64,000 bases of DNA from NCBI RefSeq assembly GCF_000721105.1, contig NZ_JOEV01000005.1:248001-312000 (forward strand), read 5' to 3'. Under the pieces are notes generated by a model, which searched no databases, was not told the DNA's origin, and saw nothing but the letters and a program-made list of their open reading frames with translations. Made by a program: the position numbers and the translations under genes. Position 1 is the stretch's first letter. The number at the start of each line of letters is the position of its first letter. Source of the DNA: Streptomyces cellulosae. Its GTDB lineage: Bacteria > Actinomycetota > Actinomycetes > Streptomycetales > Streptomycetaceae. Shown here in pieces: positions 16,782 through 25,007 of this stretch.

Positions 16782-18167
16782 ATGACAATGGGTGCCATGA
16801 ATCCGGAACGGGCGCGGGCCGCCGCGGACACCGCCCGGGGAACGGCCCTCCCGCCGTCTCCCGGGCTGGAGGCCGTCTGGGCGCACCCGCTCCTGGGCCG
16901 TCTGATGCGCGGGCACAGCCGCCAGCAGCGGCTGGACCGGCGGCATCCCTGGCTGTTGGACACCGCGGTGGTGCTGGCCATCACCCTCGTCAGCCTGCCC
17001 GACGTGCTCTCGGGCGGCGGCCACGACGGTCCCTTCGGGGACAACGGCAACCGCGGTGATCTGCCGACCGCCGTCCTGCTCGGATTCGCCGTCGCTCTCG
17101 TCGTGCCGCTGTGGTGGCGCCGCAGGGCTCCGGTGACCACCTTCTTCGTGATCTCCCTGGTCTCGATCGCCCAGTGGTCACTGGGGATCTGGCAGCAGGC
17201 CGGCATCAGCCTGCTCGTCGCCCTGTACAGCCTCGCCCTGCACGGTTCGCTGCGGGCGCTGGGCTGGGCTTGCCTGGTCACCCTCGCCGAGTTGGTACCG
17301 GCCGTCTGTTTCCTGGTGCCCGTCGAGCATCCGCTGCCCGGACTCTTCTTCCTGGTGGGGACGGCGACCGCGGCCGTCACCCTCGGTCTCGTGCTCCGTA
17401 TCCGCCGGATGTATCTGGCGGCCCTGGAGGACCGGACGGCGCGCCTGGAGATAGAGCGCGACCAGCGCGTCCAGCTCACCGCCGCCGCCGAGCGTTCGCG
17501 GGTCGCACGCGAGATGCACGACATCGTCGGCCACAACCTTTCCGTCATGGTCGGCCTCGCCGACGGCGCCGCGACCCTCGCCGCCCACAGCGACGAGAAC
17601 TCCGTCGAAGCCCTGCGGATCATCGGCGACACCGGGCGGCAGGCCATGGGCGAGCTGCGCCGCGTGCTGGGCGTTCTGCGTGAGGAGCAGCAGGAGAACG
17701 TACGGCTGCTCAGTCCGCAGCCGGGGATCCGCGACCTCGACGCCCTGCTGGCGCGGGTCCGCGCGGCGGGGCTGACGGTGACCTACCGGACGGTGGGCGA
17801 TCTCGACGCACTGGGCGGCGGCGTCCAGCTCACCGTGTACCGCATCATCCAGGAAGCCCTCACCAACACGCTCAGGCACGCCGGGACGGGCTCCGCCGCA
17901 GAGGTGACCGTGGCCGCCGACGGCCCGGAGGTGCGGGTCAGGGTCGCCGACACGGGAACACCACGCGGGGCGGGCGTACGGACGGAGCGGACCACCGGCA
18001 CCGGTGAACCCGGGCACGGCCTGGTCGGCATCCGCCAGCGGGCCGCCATGTACGGCGGTGACGTGACCATCGGCCCACGCGACACCGGCGACGGATGGAT
18101 CGTGGACGTGGTCCTCGACGTGCCCGCCGCCCCCGCCCTGTCGGTGTCAGGAGAACAGCTGCCATGA
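16782..18167 (+). CDS. Sensor histidine kinase (HisKA_3 type)
   Basis: This is a 461-residue membrane kinase. The first 210 residues carry a cluster of hydrophobic helices, among them LLDTAVVLAITLVSLPDV and PGLFFLVGTATAAVTLGLV, with little extracellular sequence. A coiled coil leads to REMHDIVGHNLSVMVG near residue 240, with the phosphorylated histidine. The ATPase domain ends with GHGLVGIRQRAAMYGG. The start is uncertain: ATGs at 16782, 16788 and 16797 are in frame, none with a strong ribosome binding site. It overlaps the response regulator gene (ATGA) and probably regulates the linked transporter. Confidence 0.9.
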   Translation: MTMGAMNPERARAAADTARGTALPPSPGLEAVWAHPLLGRLMRGHSRQQRLDRRHPWLLDTAVVLAITLVSLPDVLSGGGHDGPFGDNGNRGDLPTAVLLGFAVALVVPLWWRRRAPVTTFFVISLVSIAQWSLGIWQQAGISLLVALYSLALHGSLRALGWACLVTLAELVPAVCFLVPVEHPLPGLFFLVGTATAAVTLGLVLRIRRMYLAALEDRTARLEIERDQRVQLTAAAERSRVAREMHDIVGHNLSVMVGLADGAATLAAHSDENSVEALRIIGDTGRQAMGELRRVLGVLREEQQENVRLLSPQPGIRDLDALLARVRAAGLTVTYRTVGDLDALGGGVQLTVYRIIQEALTNTLRHAGTGSAAEVTVAADGPEVRVRVADTGTPRGAGVRTERTTGTGEPGHGLVGIRQRAAMYGGDVTIGPRDTGDGWIVDVVLDVPAAPALSVSGEQLP

Positions 18168-18835
18168 CCACCGTGCTGATCGCCGACGACCAGCCCCTGC
18201 AACGCCTCGGCTTCCGCATGCTCCTGCAGGGCACCCCCGGCCTGACTCCGGTCGGCGAGGCCGAGCACGGCGCCGAGGCAGTCCGCCTCGCCGCGGAGCT
18301 GCGACCCGACGTCGTCCTGATGGACGTACGGATGCCCGGCATGGACGGCATCGAGGCGACCCGCCGCATCGTCGCCGGCGGGGGCCGCACCCGGGTGCTC
18401 ATCGTGACCACCTTCGACCTCGACGAGTACGCCCACGACGGTCTGCGCGCCGGTGCCAGCGGATTCCTTCTCAAGGACGCCCGCCCCGAGGAACTCGTCG
18501 CGGGCATCCACGCGGTTGCCACCGGCGACGCCGTCGTGGCCCCGAGCCTGACCCGGCGCCTGCTGGACGCCTACGCCCACCAGGTGCTCGCACCGTCCGG
18601 CGCACCCCCGGTCGCCGCGGATCCCCGACTGCGATCGCTCAGCGACCGCGAACAAGAGGTACTGGTCGCCATCGGCCACGGCTGGACGAACACCGAGATC
18701 GCCGAACGACTCGTCCTCACCGAGTCCACGGTGAAGAAACACGTCGGCCGGGTCCTCGCCAAGCTCGGCGCGCGGGACCGGATCCAGGCCGTGATCATGG
18801 CGTACGACGCGGGGCTGGTCAGAGCCAAGCCGTAA
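18164..18835 (+). CDS. Response regulator, NarL/LuxR family
   Basis: This is a 223-residue regulator. The receiver domain has ADD near residues 7-9, the phosphorylation site DVVLMDVRMPGMDG with Asp54, and GFLLKDA with the conserved lysine. The C-terminal LuxR-type helix-turn-helix reads LSDREQEVLVAIGHGWTNTE (about residues 156-175), then LTESTVKKHVGRVLAKLG. It is the partner of the kinase just upstream, coupled by ATGA. It is the last gene of the four-gene transporter operon. Confidence 0.95.
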   Translation: MTTVLIADDQPLQRLGFRMLLQGTPGLTPVGEAEHGAEAVRLAAELRPDVVLMDVRMPGMDGIEATRRIVAGGGRTRVLIVTTFDLDEYAHDGLRAGASGFLLKDARPEELVAGIHAVATGDAVVAPSLTRRLLDAYAHQVLAPSGAPPVAADPRLRSLSDREQEVLVAIGHGWTNTEIAERLVLTESTVKKHVGRVLAKLGARDRIQAVIMAYDAGLVRAKP

Positions 18836-18854
18836 CCGCGGACACCGGCGCGGT
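18835..18854. terminator. Short hairpin after the two-component operon
   Basis: ACCGCG and CGCGGT pair across an 8-base loop directly at the response regulator stop. It lies between two convergent genes. The stem is only 6 bp, so the call is modest. Confidence 0.35.
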
Positions 18855-18943
18855 TCCGACAGCATGAAACGCGACCGACATGGGTGCCTGGCGCTTCACG
18901 CCGACGGTCGGCGGCAACGGCCGGACCCACCCGCGGCTGTGCT

Positions 18944-20434
18944 TCACACCTGCGGGCGGCGGCACTGTCCGGGCATGCTTCGGCCCCTGCCGGCGCTGAC
19001 CGTCCACTCGGGCTGCCCGGGCGAGTCGCCGTCCCCGTTCGGACCGTCCAGCACCCTGCGTTCCGCCGGGGTGAACTGGGGCCCGTCGAGCGGGGGGCGC
19101 CGGGGGCCGAGCAAGGCTGCCAGCAGCACACCGGGTCTGACGAGTGAGGTGGGCGGGGCCTGGAGGGCCAGCACGTCGGTCAGGGCGGTGGCGGCGTGGA
19201 AGGAGCCGGTGGCGGTGCGGGACAGGCGGCTGACGTAGCGGTGCAGGAGACGATCGGCGAGGTTCGGGCCGGCGCCCGTCGTGGTGGGAAAGTGGACATC
19301 CTGCCCCACGGCGAGGGTCCACGCGGTGTTGACGGGGCGGGCGATGGCACGCTGGGCACGGCGGCCCAGGTCTGGAGTCAGGCCGCCCGAGAGCAGGTCC
19401 CGCAGGGCGAGAGCCCCTTGTGCGGCTACCGATATGCCTTGTCCGTACACGGGGTTGAAGACGGCCACGGAATCCCCGAGCGCCACCAGGCCCCGCGGCC
19501 AGTGGGCGAGCCGCTCGTAGAAGTGGCGTCGGTTGGCGGTGCTGTGGGTGACGCTGACATCGGTGAGCGGTTCGGCGAGTGCAAGGAGGTCCGCCAGGAC
19601 GGGGTGGCGCAGCGCGCGGGCGAAGGCTTCGAACGCGTCCGCGTCGCGGGTGGGTTCCCCGCCGGGTGCCCCCATCAGGCTGACGTGCCACCGGTCGCCC
19701 TCGATCGGCAGGAGGCCGCCGGCGTTGCCGGGCCGGGGCAGACGCGGGTCGGCCTGTACACCGACCATGGGCCAGTCACGGGTGGGCCCGGGAGCGCGGT
19801 AGACACGGCTGGCGTAGACGAGCCCGGAGTCGATGCGTTTCTCGGCGAGGCCGGTGATGCCCAGCCGGGTGAGCCACTGCGGGGTGCGCGTGCCCCGGCC
19901 GGAGGCGTCGATGACGAGGTCGGCGCTCAGCAGTGACTCCTCGCCGTCGGCGGTGAGGACGCGCACGCCCGTGACGTTGCGGCGGTCTCCGAGCAGTTCG
20001 AGCACCTTGGTGTGCGTGTGCACGGCGACCCGGGGGTCTTCGAGGACCTGTTCACGGACGACGAAGTCGGTCAGGTCCCGGCTCGCGGAGATCAGGTAGT
20101 GCGTGCCGCGCCGCCAGCGCCGGTACCAGCCCTCAGGAGAGTGGATGACCATGTTGGTGGTCATCGGGACGCGGTTGGCACCCGCGGCCAGTAACTGGTC
20201 GATGGTGCCCGGCAGGAGGCTGTCGATGGCCTCGGCGCCGCCGGCGTGCAGGAGGTGGATGTGGACGGCCTGGGGGACACCGGTGCGGGGCTCGGGCCCT
20301 TCGGGCAGTTCGTGGGCCTCGATGACGTCCACGGAATCGACATGGTCCTTGACCGCGGCCGCGGCGAGCATACCGGCGATGCTGCCCCCGATGACGAGGA
20401 CACGGGTGGTGCTGCGGCTCGGGACTTCAGTCAT
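18944..20434 (-). CDS. FAD-dependent monooxygenase
   Basis: This is a 496-residue flavoprotein with an N-terminal Rossmann motif VLVIGGSIAGMLAAAA (residues 12-27) and a second FAD motif, LVALGDSVAVFNPVYGQGIS, near 340. Between them is VIDASGRGTRTPQWL, also a family landmark. It resembles the group that includes geranylgeranyl reductase-like and epoxidase/hydroxylase proteins of natural-product clusters, but the substrate is unknown. The ATG at 20434 was chosen because the flavin fold follows 11 residues later; longer frames upstream add unrelated sequence. No biosynthetic partners are adjacent, so it may act alone. Confidence 0.88.
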   Translation of the reverse strand: MTEVPSRSTTRVLVIGGSIAGMLAAAAVKDHVDSVDVIEAHELPEGPEPRTGVPQAVHIHLLHAGGAEAIDSLLPGTIDQLLAAGANRVPMTTNMVIHSPEGWYRRWRRGTHYLISASRDLTDFVVREQVLEDPRVAVHTHTKVLELLGDRRNVTGVRVLTADGEESLLSADLVIDASGRGTRTPQWLTRLGITGLAEKRIDSGLVYASRVYRAPGPTRDWPMVGVQADPRLPRPGNAGGLLPIEGDRWHVSLMGAPGGEPTRDADAFEAFARALRHPVLADLLALAEPLTDVSVTHSTANRRHFYERLAHWPRGLVALGDSVAVFNPVYGQGISVAAQGALALRDLLSGGLTPDLGRRAQRAIARPVNTAWTLAVGQDVHFPTTTGAGPNLADRLLHRYVSRLSRTATGSFHAATALTDVLALQAPPTSLVRPGVLLAALLGPRRPPLDGPQFTPAERRVLDGPNGDGDSPGQPEWTVSAGRGRSMPGQCRRPQV

Positions 20435-20674
20435 GAGGGGCTGCCTTCTGACGGGGCCGACGGTGATCGTGGGCGGTATCGGACATTCCGGTCCTTGTGT
20501 TGCCCCTGGTGGGATCGCGCTCACCGCCGCATACCCGGGCGAAAACACAGGTCGAAGGGGCGAAACGGGTTGAGGGGACCAGGCCGGAACACTCCTTCAC
20601 GCCGGAGTGGTGGCCTCATAGCTTACGAGCTGTCACCACCACGACAGCGATCCTCCCCAGGAGGGACCCACGTC

Positions 20675-21052
20675 ATGGCCCGTCTCCGCCCCTGCCGCGT
20701 ACGTCCGGACCTCACCGCTGTCCTCCTCCTCGCCTCCGTGCTCGCCCTCGGCCCGGCCGCGGTGCCGGCTCTCGGCGCACCGGTCGCCGACACGCGCACA
20801 TCTGCCTACGCCGAGCCAGCCGAATGCCGGCCCGGCGGGCCCCTGTCACATCCCAGCAGCTTCAGCCCGGGCGACTCCGGCTCCGCGGTCTCCCACCTGC
20901 AGTGCCTCCTGGACCGGCTCGGATACACCGTTCCGGCCACCGGCCACTACGACCCGCAGACCGCCCAGGCAGTCCGCCAGTTCTTCGCCGACCAGGGTCT
21001 TCCCTACGACGGAATCCTCGGCCCGAGCTTCTGGACCCGCCTGCACCGGTGA
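20675..21052 (+). CDS. Small secreted peptidoglycan-binding protein
   Basis: This is a 125-residue protein. Residues 1-37 form a signal peptide (basic start, LTAVLLLASVLALGPAAVPA, cleavage near ALGAP). The rest is one peptidoglycan-binding-1 domain: GDSGSAVSHLQCLLDRLGY, then GHYDPQTAQAVRQFFADQGL and GILGPSFWTRLH. The ATG at 20675 has AGGAGG at a good distance. There is no catalytic domain. Cys residues in the mature part (near 46 and 73) could form a disulfide. It probably binds the cell wall; whether it inhibits, marks or recruits is unknown. Confidence 0.85.
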   Translation: MARLRPCRVRPDLTAVLLLASVLALGPAAVPALGAPVADTRTSAYAEPAECRPGGPLSHPSSFSPGDSGSAVSHLQCLLDRLGYTVPATGHYDPQTAQAVRQFFADQGLPYDGILGPSFWTRLHR

Positions 21053-21231
21053 CCCGGGCGAAAAGTGCCCCAGCCCCCGCGAGGATCCCGAGGCCACGCC
21101 TCTCAACGGGACGGAATGGCCGGCACCTGCCCGCGCCCCTGACCGCCGCCCGGTCCGTCACCGTGTCGACCAGGACACAAGGCATGATCGGTACGGTGAC
21201 ACCCGGGACGACACGAGGGGGCGGCGAGGCC

Positions 21232-21726
21232 GTGAGCGAGCAGGCGGGGATCCGGAACGCGAAGGAGGCCGCGGACCACGAGCTGATTCTCGCGTTCGGA
21301 CGACTGCAGGGCGCGGCCAACCGGCTGGAGTACCTCCTCGGGCGGTCCCTGGAGGTGGAGTGCGGGATCAGCCATCTGATGTTCGAGGTCCTGCTGATCC
21401 TCGGGCGCGCCGGCACTCCGGGCCTGTCGATGCGGGCCATCGCCCAGGAGCAGGTCCTGACCACGGGTGGCGCCACCCGCCTGGTGGACCGCATGGAGGC
21501 GGCGGGTCTGGTGGCGCGCGCGGAAGCCCCCGACGACCGGCGCGCGAAGCTGGTGCGGCTCACTCCGCTGGGTGAGGAGACGACGGTCCGCGCTTCTCGG
21601 GTCCATGTGGAGAACATCCAGCGGTACTTCGTGGAACCGCTGCCGGCCGAGGACCGTGAGCGGTTCGCGGAGGACCTTCGCATCCTCAGCCACTCGGCCC
21701 GGGACAAGCTGCCCCGTCTCCCCTGA
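21232..21726 (+). CDS. MarR-family transcriptional regulator
   Basis: This is a 164-residue winged-helix repressor. The recognition region is LSMRAIAQEQVLTTGGATRL followed by VDRMEAAGLVAR, and the wing is DDRRAKLVRLTPLG, both standard for MarR. The GTG at 21232 gives normal family length; an in-frame ATG at 21184 would add 16 residues. The gene is followed by an intergenic palindrome and a DsbA/MBL/SnoaL operon on the same strand, so it probably represses that operon. Confidence 0.9.
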   Translation: MSEQAGIRNAKEAADHELILAFGRLQGAANRLEYLLGRSLEVECGISHLMFEVLLILGRAGTPGLSMRAIAQEQVLTTGGATRLVDRMEAAGLVARAEAPDDRRAKLVRLTPLGEETTVRASRVHVENIQRYFVEPLPAEDRERFAEDLRILSHSARDKLPRLP

Positions 21727-21802
21727 CCTGCGTCTCGACGTCAGCGCCGGTCCGATGACGGCAACCACACAGCTGTGACGCAGTTCACAGAGCCGAAGAA
21801 AT

Positions 21803-21833
21803 ATCTGACAGGTCAGTTACTGTTCTGTCAGAT
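21803..21833. promoter_or_regulatory. Inverted repeat operator upstream of the DsbA operon
   Basis: ATCTGACAG (21803-21811) and CTGTCAGAT (21825-21833) are exact inverted repeats separated by 13 bases. The first arm also forms CTGACAGGTCAG with the bases that follow. The element is 46 bases upstream of the DsbA-like start, where a promoter is expected. The neighbouring MarR protein is the natural candidate to bind. Confidence 0.65.
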
Positions 21834-21878
21834 GAATCGCCCGCATCCGGCGGGCGCCGTCCCCTGTCGAGGTCCCCG

Positions 21879-22505
21879 GTGAAGCTCGTTTACGTCTTCG
21901 ATGCCTACTGCGGCTGGTCGCACGGCTTCTCCGGAACGCTGCGCGAGGTCGCCTCCCGCCACCCCGGACTCACGGTGGACGTGGTCTGCGGCGGTCTGTT
22001 CACCGGCGAGCGTCGCGTACCCCTCAGCGCCTTCGGCTACATCGAGAAGGCCAACGCCGACATCAGCCGGATGACCGGCGCCGTCTTCGGCGAGGGGTAC
22101 CGACGGCTCGCAGCCGAAGGGTCGTTCGTCATGGACTCCGAGGCCGCCGCCCGCGGCGTCGCCGCCCTGCGGCGCAGCGCCCCCGACCGGGCGGTGGAAC
22201 TCGCCATGGCACTGCAACACGCCTTCTACGTCGACGGACTCAGCCTGTCCGACCCCGCCACCTATCGGCAGCTCGCCGAGGCTGCGGGGCTGGACGCCGA
22301 CGCCGTGGTGGCCGCCTTCGAGTCGCCCGACGCCCGGGAAGCGGCCGAGGCGGACTTCCGCCGCAGCGCCGAACTCGGCGTCACCGCCTTCCCCACCCTT
22401 GTCGCCGTCGACGGCTCGCGTGCCGTACCGGTGGCCCGCGGCCACGCCACCGCCGATGAGGTCGACCGCCGCCTCGCTTCCCTCGGCATCCCCCGCACGT
22501 CCTGA
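21879..22505 (+). CDS. DsbA-family thioredoxin-like protein with CGWS motif
   Basis: This is a 208-residue thioredoxin-fold protein of the DsbA/FrnE group. The redox site near the N-terminus reads YCGWSHGF, so the usual second cysteine of CGWC is a serine (Cys11 alone). The cis-proline region is VTAFPTLVAVDG near residue 170, and the insert domain is helical. There is no signal peptide, so it is cytoplasmic. The GTG at 21879 has only a weak ribosome binding site. A monothiol site suggests a glutathionylation-like, mycothiol-linked or isomerase role rather than disulfide formation. First gene of a probable three-gene operon. Confidence 0.85.
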   Translation: MKLVYVFDAYCGWSHGFSGTLREVASRHPGLTVDVVCGGLFTGERRVPLSAFGYIEKANADISRMTGAVFGEGYRRLAAEGSFVMDSEAAARGVAALRRSAPDRAVELAMALQHAFYVDGLSLSDPATYRQLAEAAGLDADAVVAAFESPDAREAAEADFRRSAELGVTAFPTLVAVDGSRAVPVARGHATADEVDRRLASLGIPRTS

Positions 22506-22537
22506 TACGCCACCCGTCCCCCTCCCGAGGAGCACCC

Positions 22538-23344
22538 ATGAGCACGCTCTCCTTCACAGTCCTGGACCTCGACTTCCCCGCCGGCACCAAGAACAAGACC
22601 GCCACTCTCGTCACCGGTGAGACCGAGGCCCTGCTCGTCGACGCCGGCTTCACGCGGGCCGACGGCCACCGGCTGGCCGCCGAGGTACTCGACTCGGGCA
22701 AGAAGCTGACCACCGTCTTCGTCAGCCACGGCGACCCCGACTTCTACTTCGGCGCCGAAGTCCTCGCGGATGCCTTCCCCGACGCCACCTTCGTCGCCAC
22801 CGACCACGTCATCGAGCACATCCAGCACTCCTACGAGGGCAAGCTCAAGGCATGGGAGGCACTGGGTCCGAACCTGCCCACCCGCCTGGTCGGCCTCGAG
22901 CCGCTGACCGACGGCCTCACCTTCGAGGGGCACCACTTCGAGCTCAAGGGCGGTGGCCCCCAGCTGCCGGACCGTCACTACCTGTGGCAGGCCGAGCACC
23001 GCGCCCTCCTGGGCGGTGTGCTGCTCTTCCAGCAGGAGCACGTCTGGGTCGCCGACACCGCGCAGCCCGAGCAGCGCGCCGCCTGGATCGGCCTGCTGGA
23101 CGAGATGGCCGCCCTCGACCCGCAGCTGGTCGTCCCGGGGCACCGCCTGCCCGGCACCCCGGCCGACGCCTCCGCCATCACGGCCACGCGGGACTACCTG
23201 ACCGCCTTCGAGGAGGAGCTCGGCAAGGCCTCCGACGGGGCCGCGCTGACCGACGCTCTGGTCCGGCGCCACCCCGACCACGGCATGCTGATCGCCGCGC
23301 AGATCGGCGCGAAGGTCGCCAAGGGCGAGATGGCCTGGGGCTGA
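22538..23344 (+). CDS. Metallo-beta-lactamase fold protein with altered metal motif
   Basis: This is a 268-residue MBL-fold protein. The strand-loop reading TTVFVSHGDPDFYFGAEVL aligns with the HxHxDH loop, but only the first histidine (His64) and Asp68 remain; the second position is Asp66 and the last is Phe. A later PGHRLPG fits the usual distal metal histidine. The family includes such HGDPDFYFG members, so it is a variant rather than a damaged gene. The ATG at 22538 has CGAGGAGC upstream. It lies 32 bases after the DsbA-like gene and 5 before the SnoaL-like gene. Activity on thioesters or other small substrates is possible. Confidence 0.82.
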   Translation: MSTLSFTVLDLDFPAGTKNKTATLVTGETEALLVDAGFTRADGHRLAAEVLDSGKKLTTVFVSHGDPDFYFGAEVLADAFPDATFVATDHVIEHIQHSYEGKLKAWEALGPNLPTRLVGLEPLTDGLTFEGHHFELKGGGPQLPDRHYLWQAEHRALLGGVLLFQQEHVWVADTAQPEQRAAWIGLLDEMAALDPQLVVPGHRLPGTPADASAITATRDYLTAFEEELGKASDGAALTDALVRRHPDHGMLIAAQIGAKVAKGEMAWG

Positions 23345-23349
23345 CCACG

Positions 23350-23808
23350 ATGACCACGAACACAGCGAACACCACGCACACCGCGACGTCCGCACCGAGC
23401 ACCGACTTCGCCGTCTCCGACGCCCCCGCCGACGTCGTCCGCCGGCAGTACCTGGCCTCGGCGGCCGGCGACCTGGAGGCCCTGCGCGCCACCCTCGCCC
23501 CCGACGTCGAGTGGACGGAGATGGCGGGCTTCCCGCTGGCCGGCACCTACCGGACTCCGGACGGCGTCACCTCCCACGTCATGGAGCAACTCGCCCAGGA
23601 CTGGGACGGGTGGACCGCGCACGACGACACCTACGTGGTCGACGGCGAGAACGTCGTCGTCCTCGCCCGCTACACCGCCGCCAACAAGGCGACGGGCAAG
23701 CAACTCGCCGTCCGCGTGGCCCACCACTTCGTCGTCCGCGGCGGAAGGATCGTCCGCTTCGAGCAGTTCGTCGACACCGCGCTCGTCCGCGACGCGATGA
23801 CGAACTGA
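23350..23808 (+). CDS. SnoaL/NTF2-like protein
   Basis: This is a 152-residue protein. After about 30 flexible residues rich in Thr and Ala, it has an NTF2-like cone fold: VVRRQYLASAAGDLEALRAT, then LAPDVEWTEMAGFPLAGTYR, and AVRVAHHFVVRGGRIVRFEQ near the C-terminus. Proteins of this type act as isomerases, cyclases or ligand carriers. It starts with an ATG at 23350, 5 bases after the MBL stop, and ends the MarR-controlled operon. Confidence 0.85.
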   Translation: MTTNTANTTHTATSAPSTDFAVSDAPADVVRRQYLASAAGDLEALRATLAPDVEWTEMAGFPLAGTYRTPDGVTSHVMEQLAQDWDGWTAHDDTYVVDGENVVVLARYTAANKATGKQLAVRVAHHFVVRGGRIVRFEQFVDTALVRDAMTN

Positions 23809-23847
23809 GAGACCGCGCCTCTCCGCCCGACGCGGATGGGACCCGGC

Positions 23848-24810
23848 CTACTTGGACTCGACCCGTCCGAGCGGGCTGGGGCCCGCCGTCAGGGCGTCAC
23901 AGGCGGCCCGCCAGGCGGAATCCCCGGGATACAGCTGCGTGCGGAGGTAGGCCCAGGTGAGCCGCTGGACCGCGGCGACCCGCTCGGGGTTCTCGTCCGT
24001 GGTCTCGGCGACGTCGTACCCGGAGACCCCACCGAGCCCGTGCTCTGCGTCGAACAGGGTGACCAGGGACTTGGGGCCCGGGGAGAGGACGTACGGATCG
24101 GCGTGCCATTCCGGACCCCGGACCGTCAGGTGGGGCGAGGCGTCCTTGTCGCCGGCGACCACCAGCGCGGGTGTGGCCATCCTGGAGAAGTCCGTGGTCG
24201 AGAAGAAGGGCAGGTTCTCGGCCACGGACTCGGTGAGGGCGTCGCCGCCCCTGCCGGGCGCGGCAAGCAGGACTCCCGCCTTGATCCGGGGTTCGGTCAG
24301 GTTCACCTCCGTTCCGTCGAGCGGGTCGATGAGCCGGGCACCCAGCAGCAGGCTCGCGGTGTGGCCGCCCATCGAGTGCCCGGCCACGGCGACCCTGTTT
24401 CGGTCCAGGCGCCCGAGGAGCTGAGGAACGGCGGCCTCGATCACGTCCAACCCGTCCAGGACGCGCCGCATGTCCTCGGCTCGCGACCGCCAGAACAGCG
24501 GCGCCCCGGGAGTGCCGGGATCCAGGCTCAGCGTCCTCGAGCTGAGGTGGGTGGGCTGGATCACGACGAAGCCGTGCGCCGCCCAGAAGTTGGCTAGGGG
24601 GGCATAGCCGTTCAGCGAGGAGAGGTGGTTGGAGTAGCCCTGACCGTGCGAGAGGAGGATGACCGGCACGTCGCCCCCGGTCATGGGCGCGGAGACTCGC
24701 ACCTCCAGGTCGACGGCCCGGCCGGGAGCCGGCAGCACGACCGGACTGACCGAGAGCACGGGGCTGGGCGAGCTGAAGGTGGCGGCTGCGTGGGGCGAAT
24801 CAGTCATCAT
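23848..24810 (-). CDS. Alpha/beta hydrolase
   Basis: This is a 320-residue hydrolase resembling platelet-activating-factor acetylhydrolase or chlorophyllase-like esterases. The nucleophile elbow is AVAGHSMGGHTASL near residue 150, with LLSHGQGYSNHLSSL as the oxyanion strand near 52 and DAEHGLGG supplying the histidine near 247. It has no signal peptide. ATGs at 24810 and 24807 are both possible. The gene has its own promoter with overlapping operators at 24928-24969, so expression is probably inducible. Confidence 0.85.
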   Translation of the reverse strand: MMTDSPHAAATFSSPSPVLSVSPVVLPAPGRAVDLEVRVSAPMTGGDVPVILLSHGQGYSNHLSSLNGYAPLANFWAAHGFVVIQPTHLSSRTLSLDPGTPGAPLFWRSRAEDMRRVLDGLDVIEAAVPQLLGRLDRNRVAVAGHSMGGHTASLLLGARLIDPLDGTEVNLTEPRIKAGVLLAAPGRGGDALTESVAENLPFFSTTDFSRMATPALVVAGDKDASPHLTVRGPEWHADPYVLSPGPKSLVTLFDAEHGLGGVSGYDVAETTDENPERVAAVQRLTWAYLRTQLYPGDSAWRAACDALTAGPSPLGRVESK

Positions 24811-24927
24811 GCCTATTCCGTTCAAGAGCCTCTGCCACTGGTCCGGTCGGACACCGACGGTCACGGTCGGCCGATGGCAGGCGAGGGGATCAGGAGCGTC
24901 CGGATGCAGTCGCACCGCAAACGGAGC

Positions 24928-24969
24928 GTCGTTCCGATTACGTTACGGAACGACGTTCCGCTTTGTCAA
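24928..24969 (-). promoter_or_regulatory. Promoter with overlapping TetR-like operators for the alpha/beta hydrolase
   Basis: On the minus strand a perfect -35, TTGACA (24969-24964), is followed after 18 bases by TAACGT (24945-24940), a fair -10. Lying in the spacer is CGGAACGACGTTCCG (24946-24960), a perfect 15-bp palindrome about a central A. A third copy of the half-site makes GTCGTTCCG (24928-24936) pair with CGGAACGAC (24946-24954). Such overlapping half-sites are typical for TetR-family repressors. No tetR gene lies next to it in the window. Confidence 0.7.
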
Positions 24970-25007
24970 CGGCCGCCGGAGAGGGAGTCGAGGAGCCGCG
25001 CCGGCGC

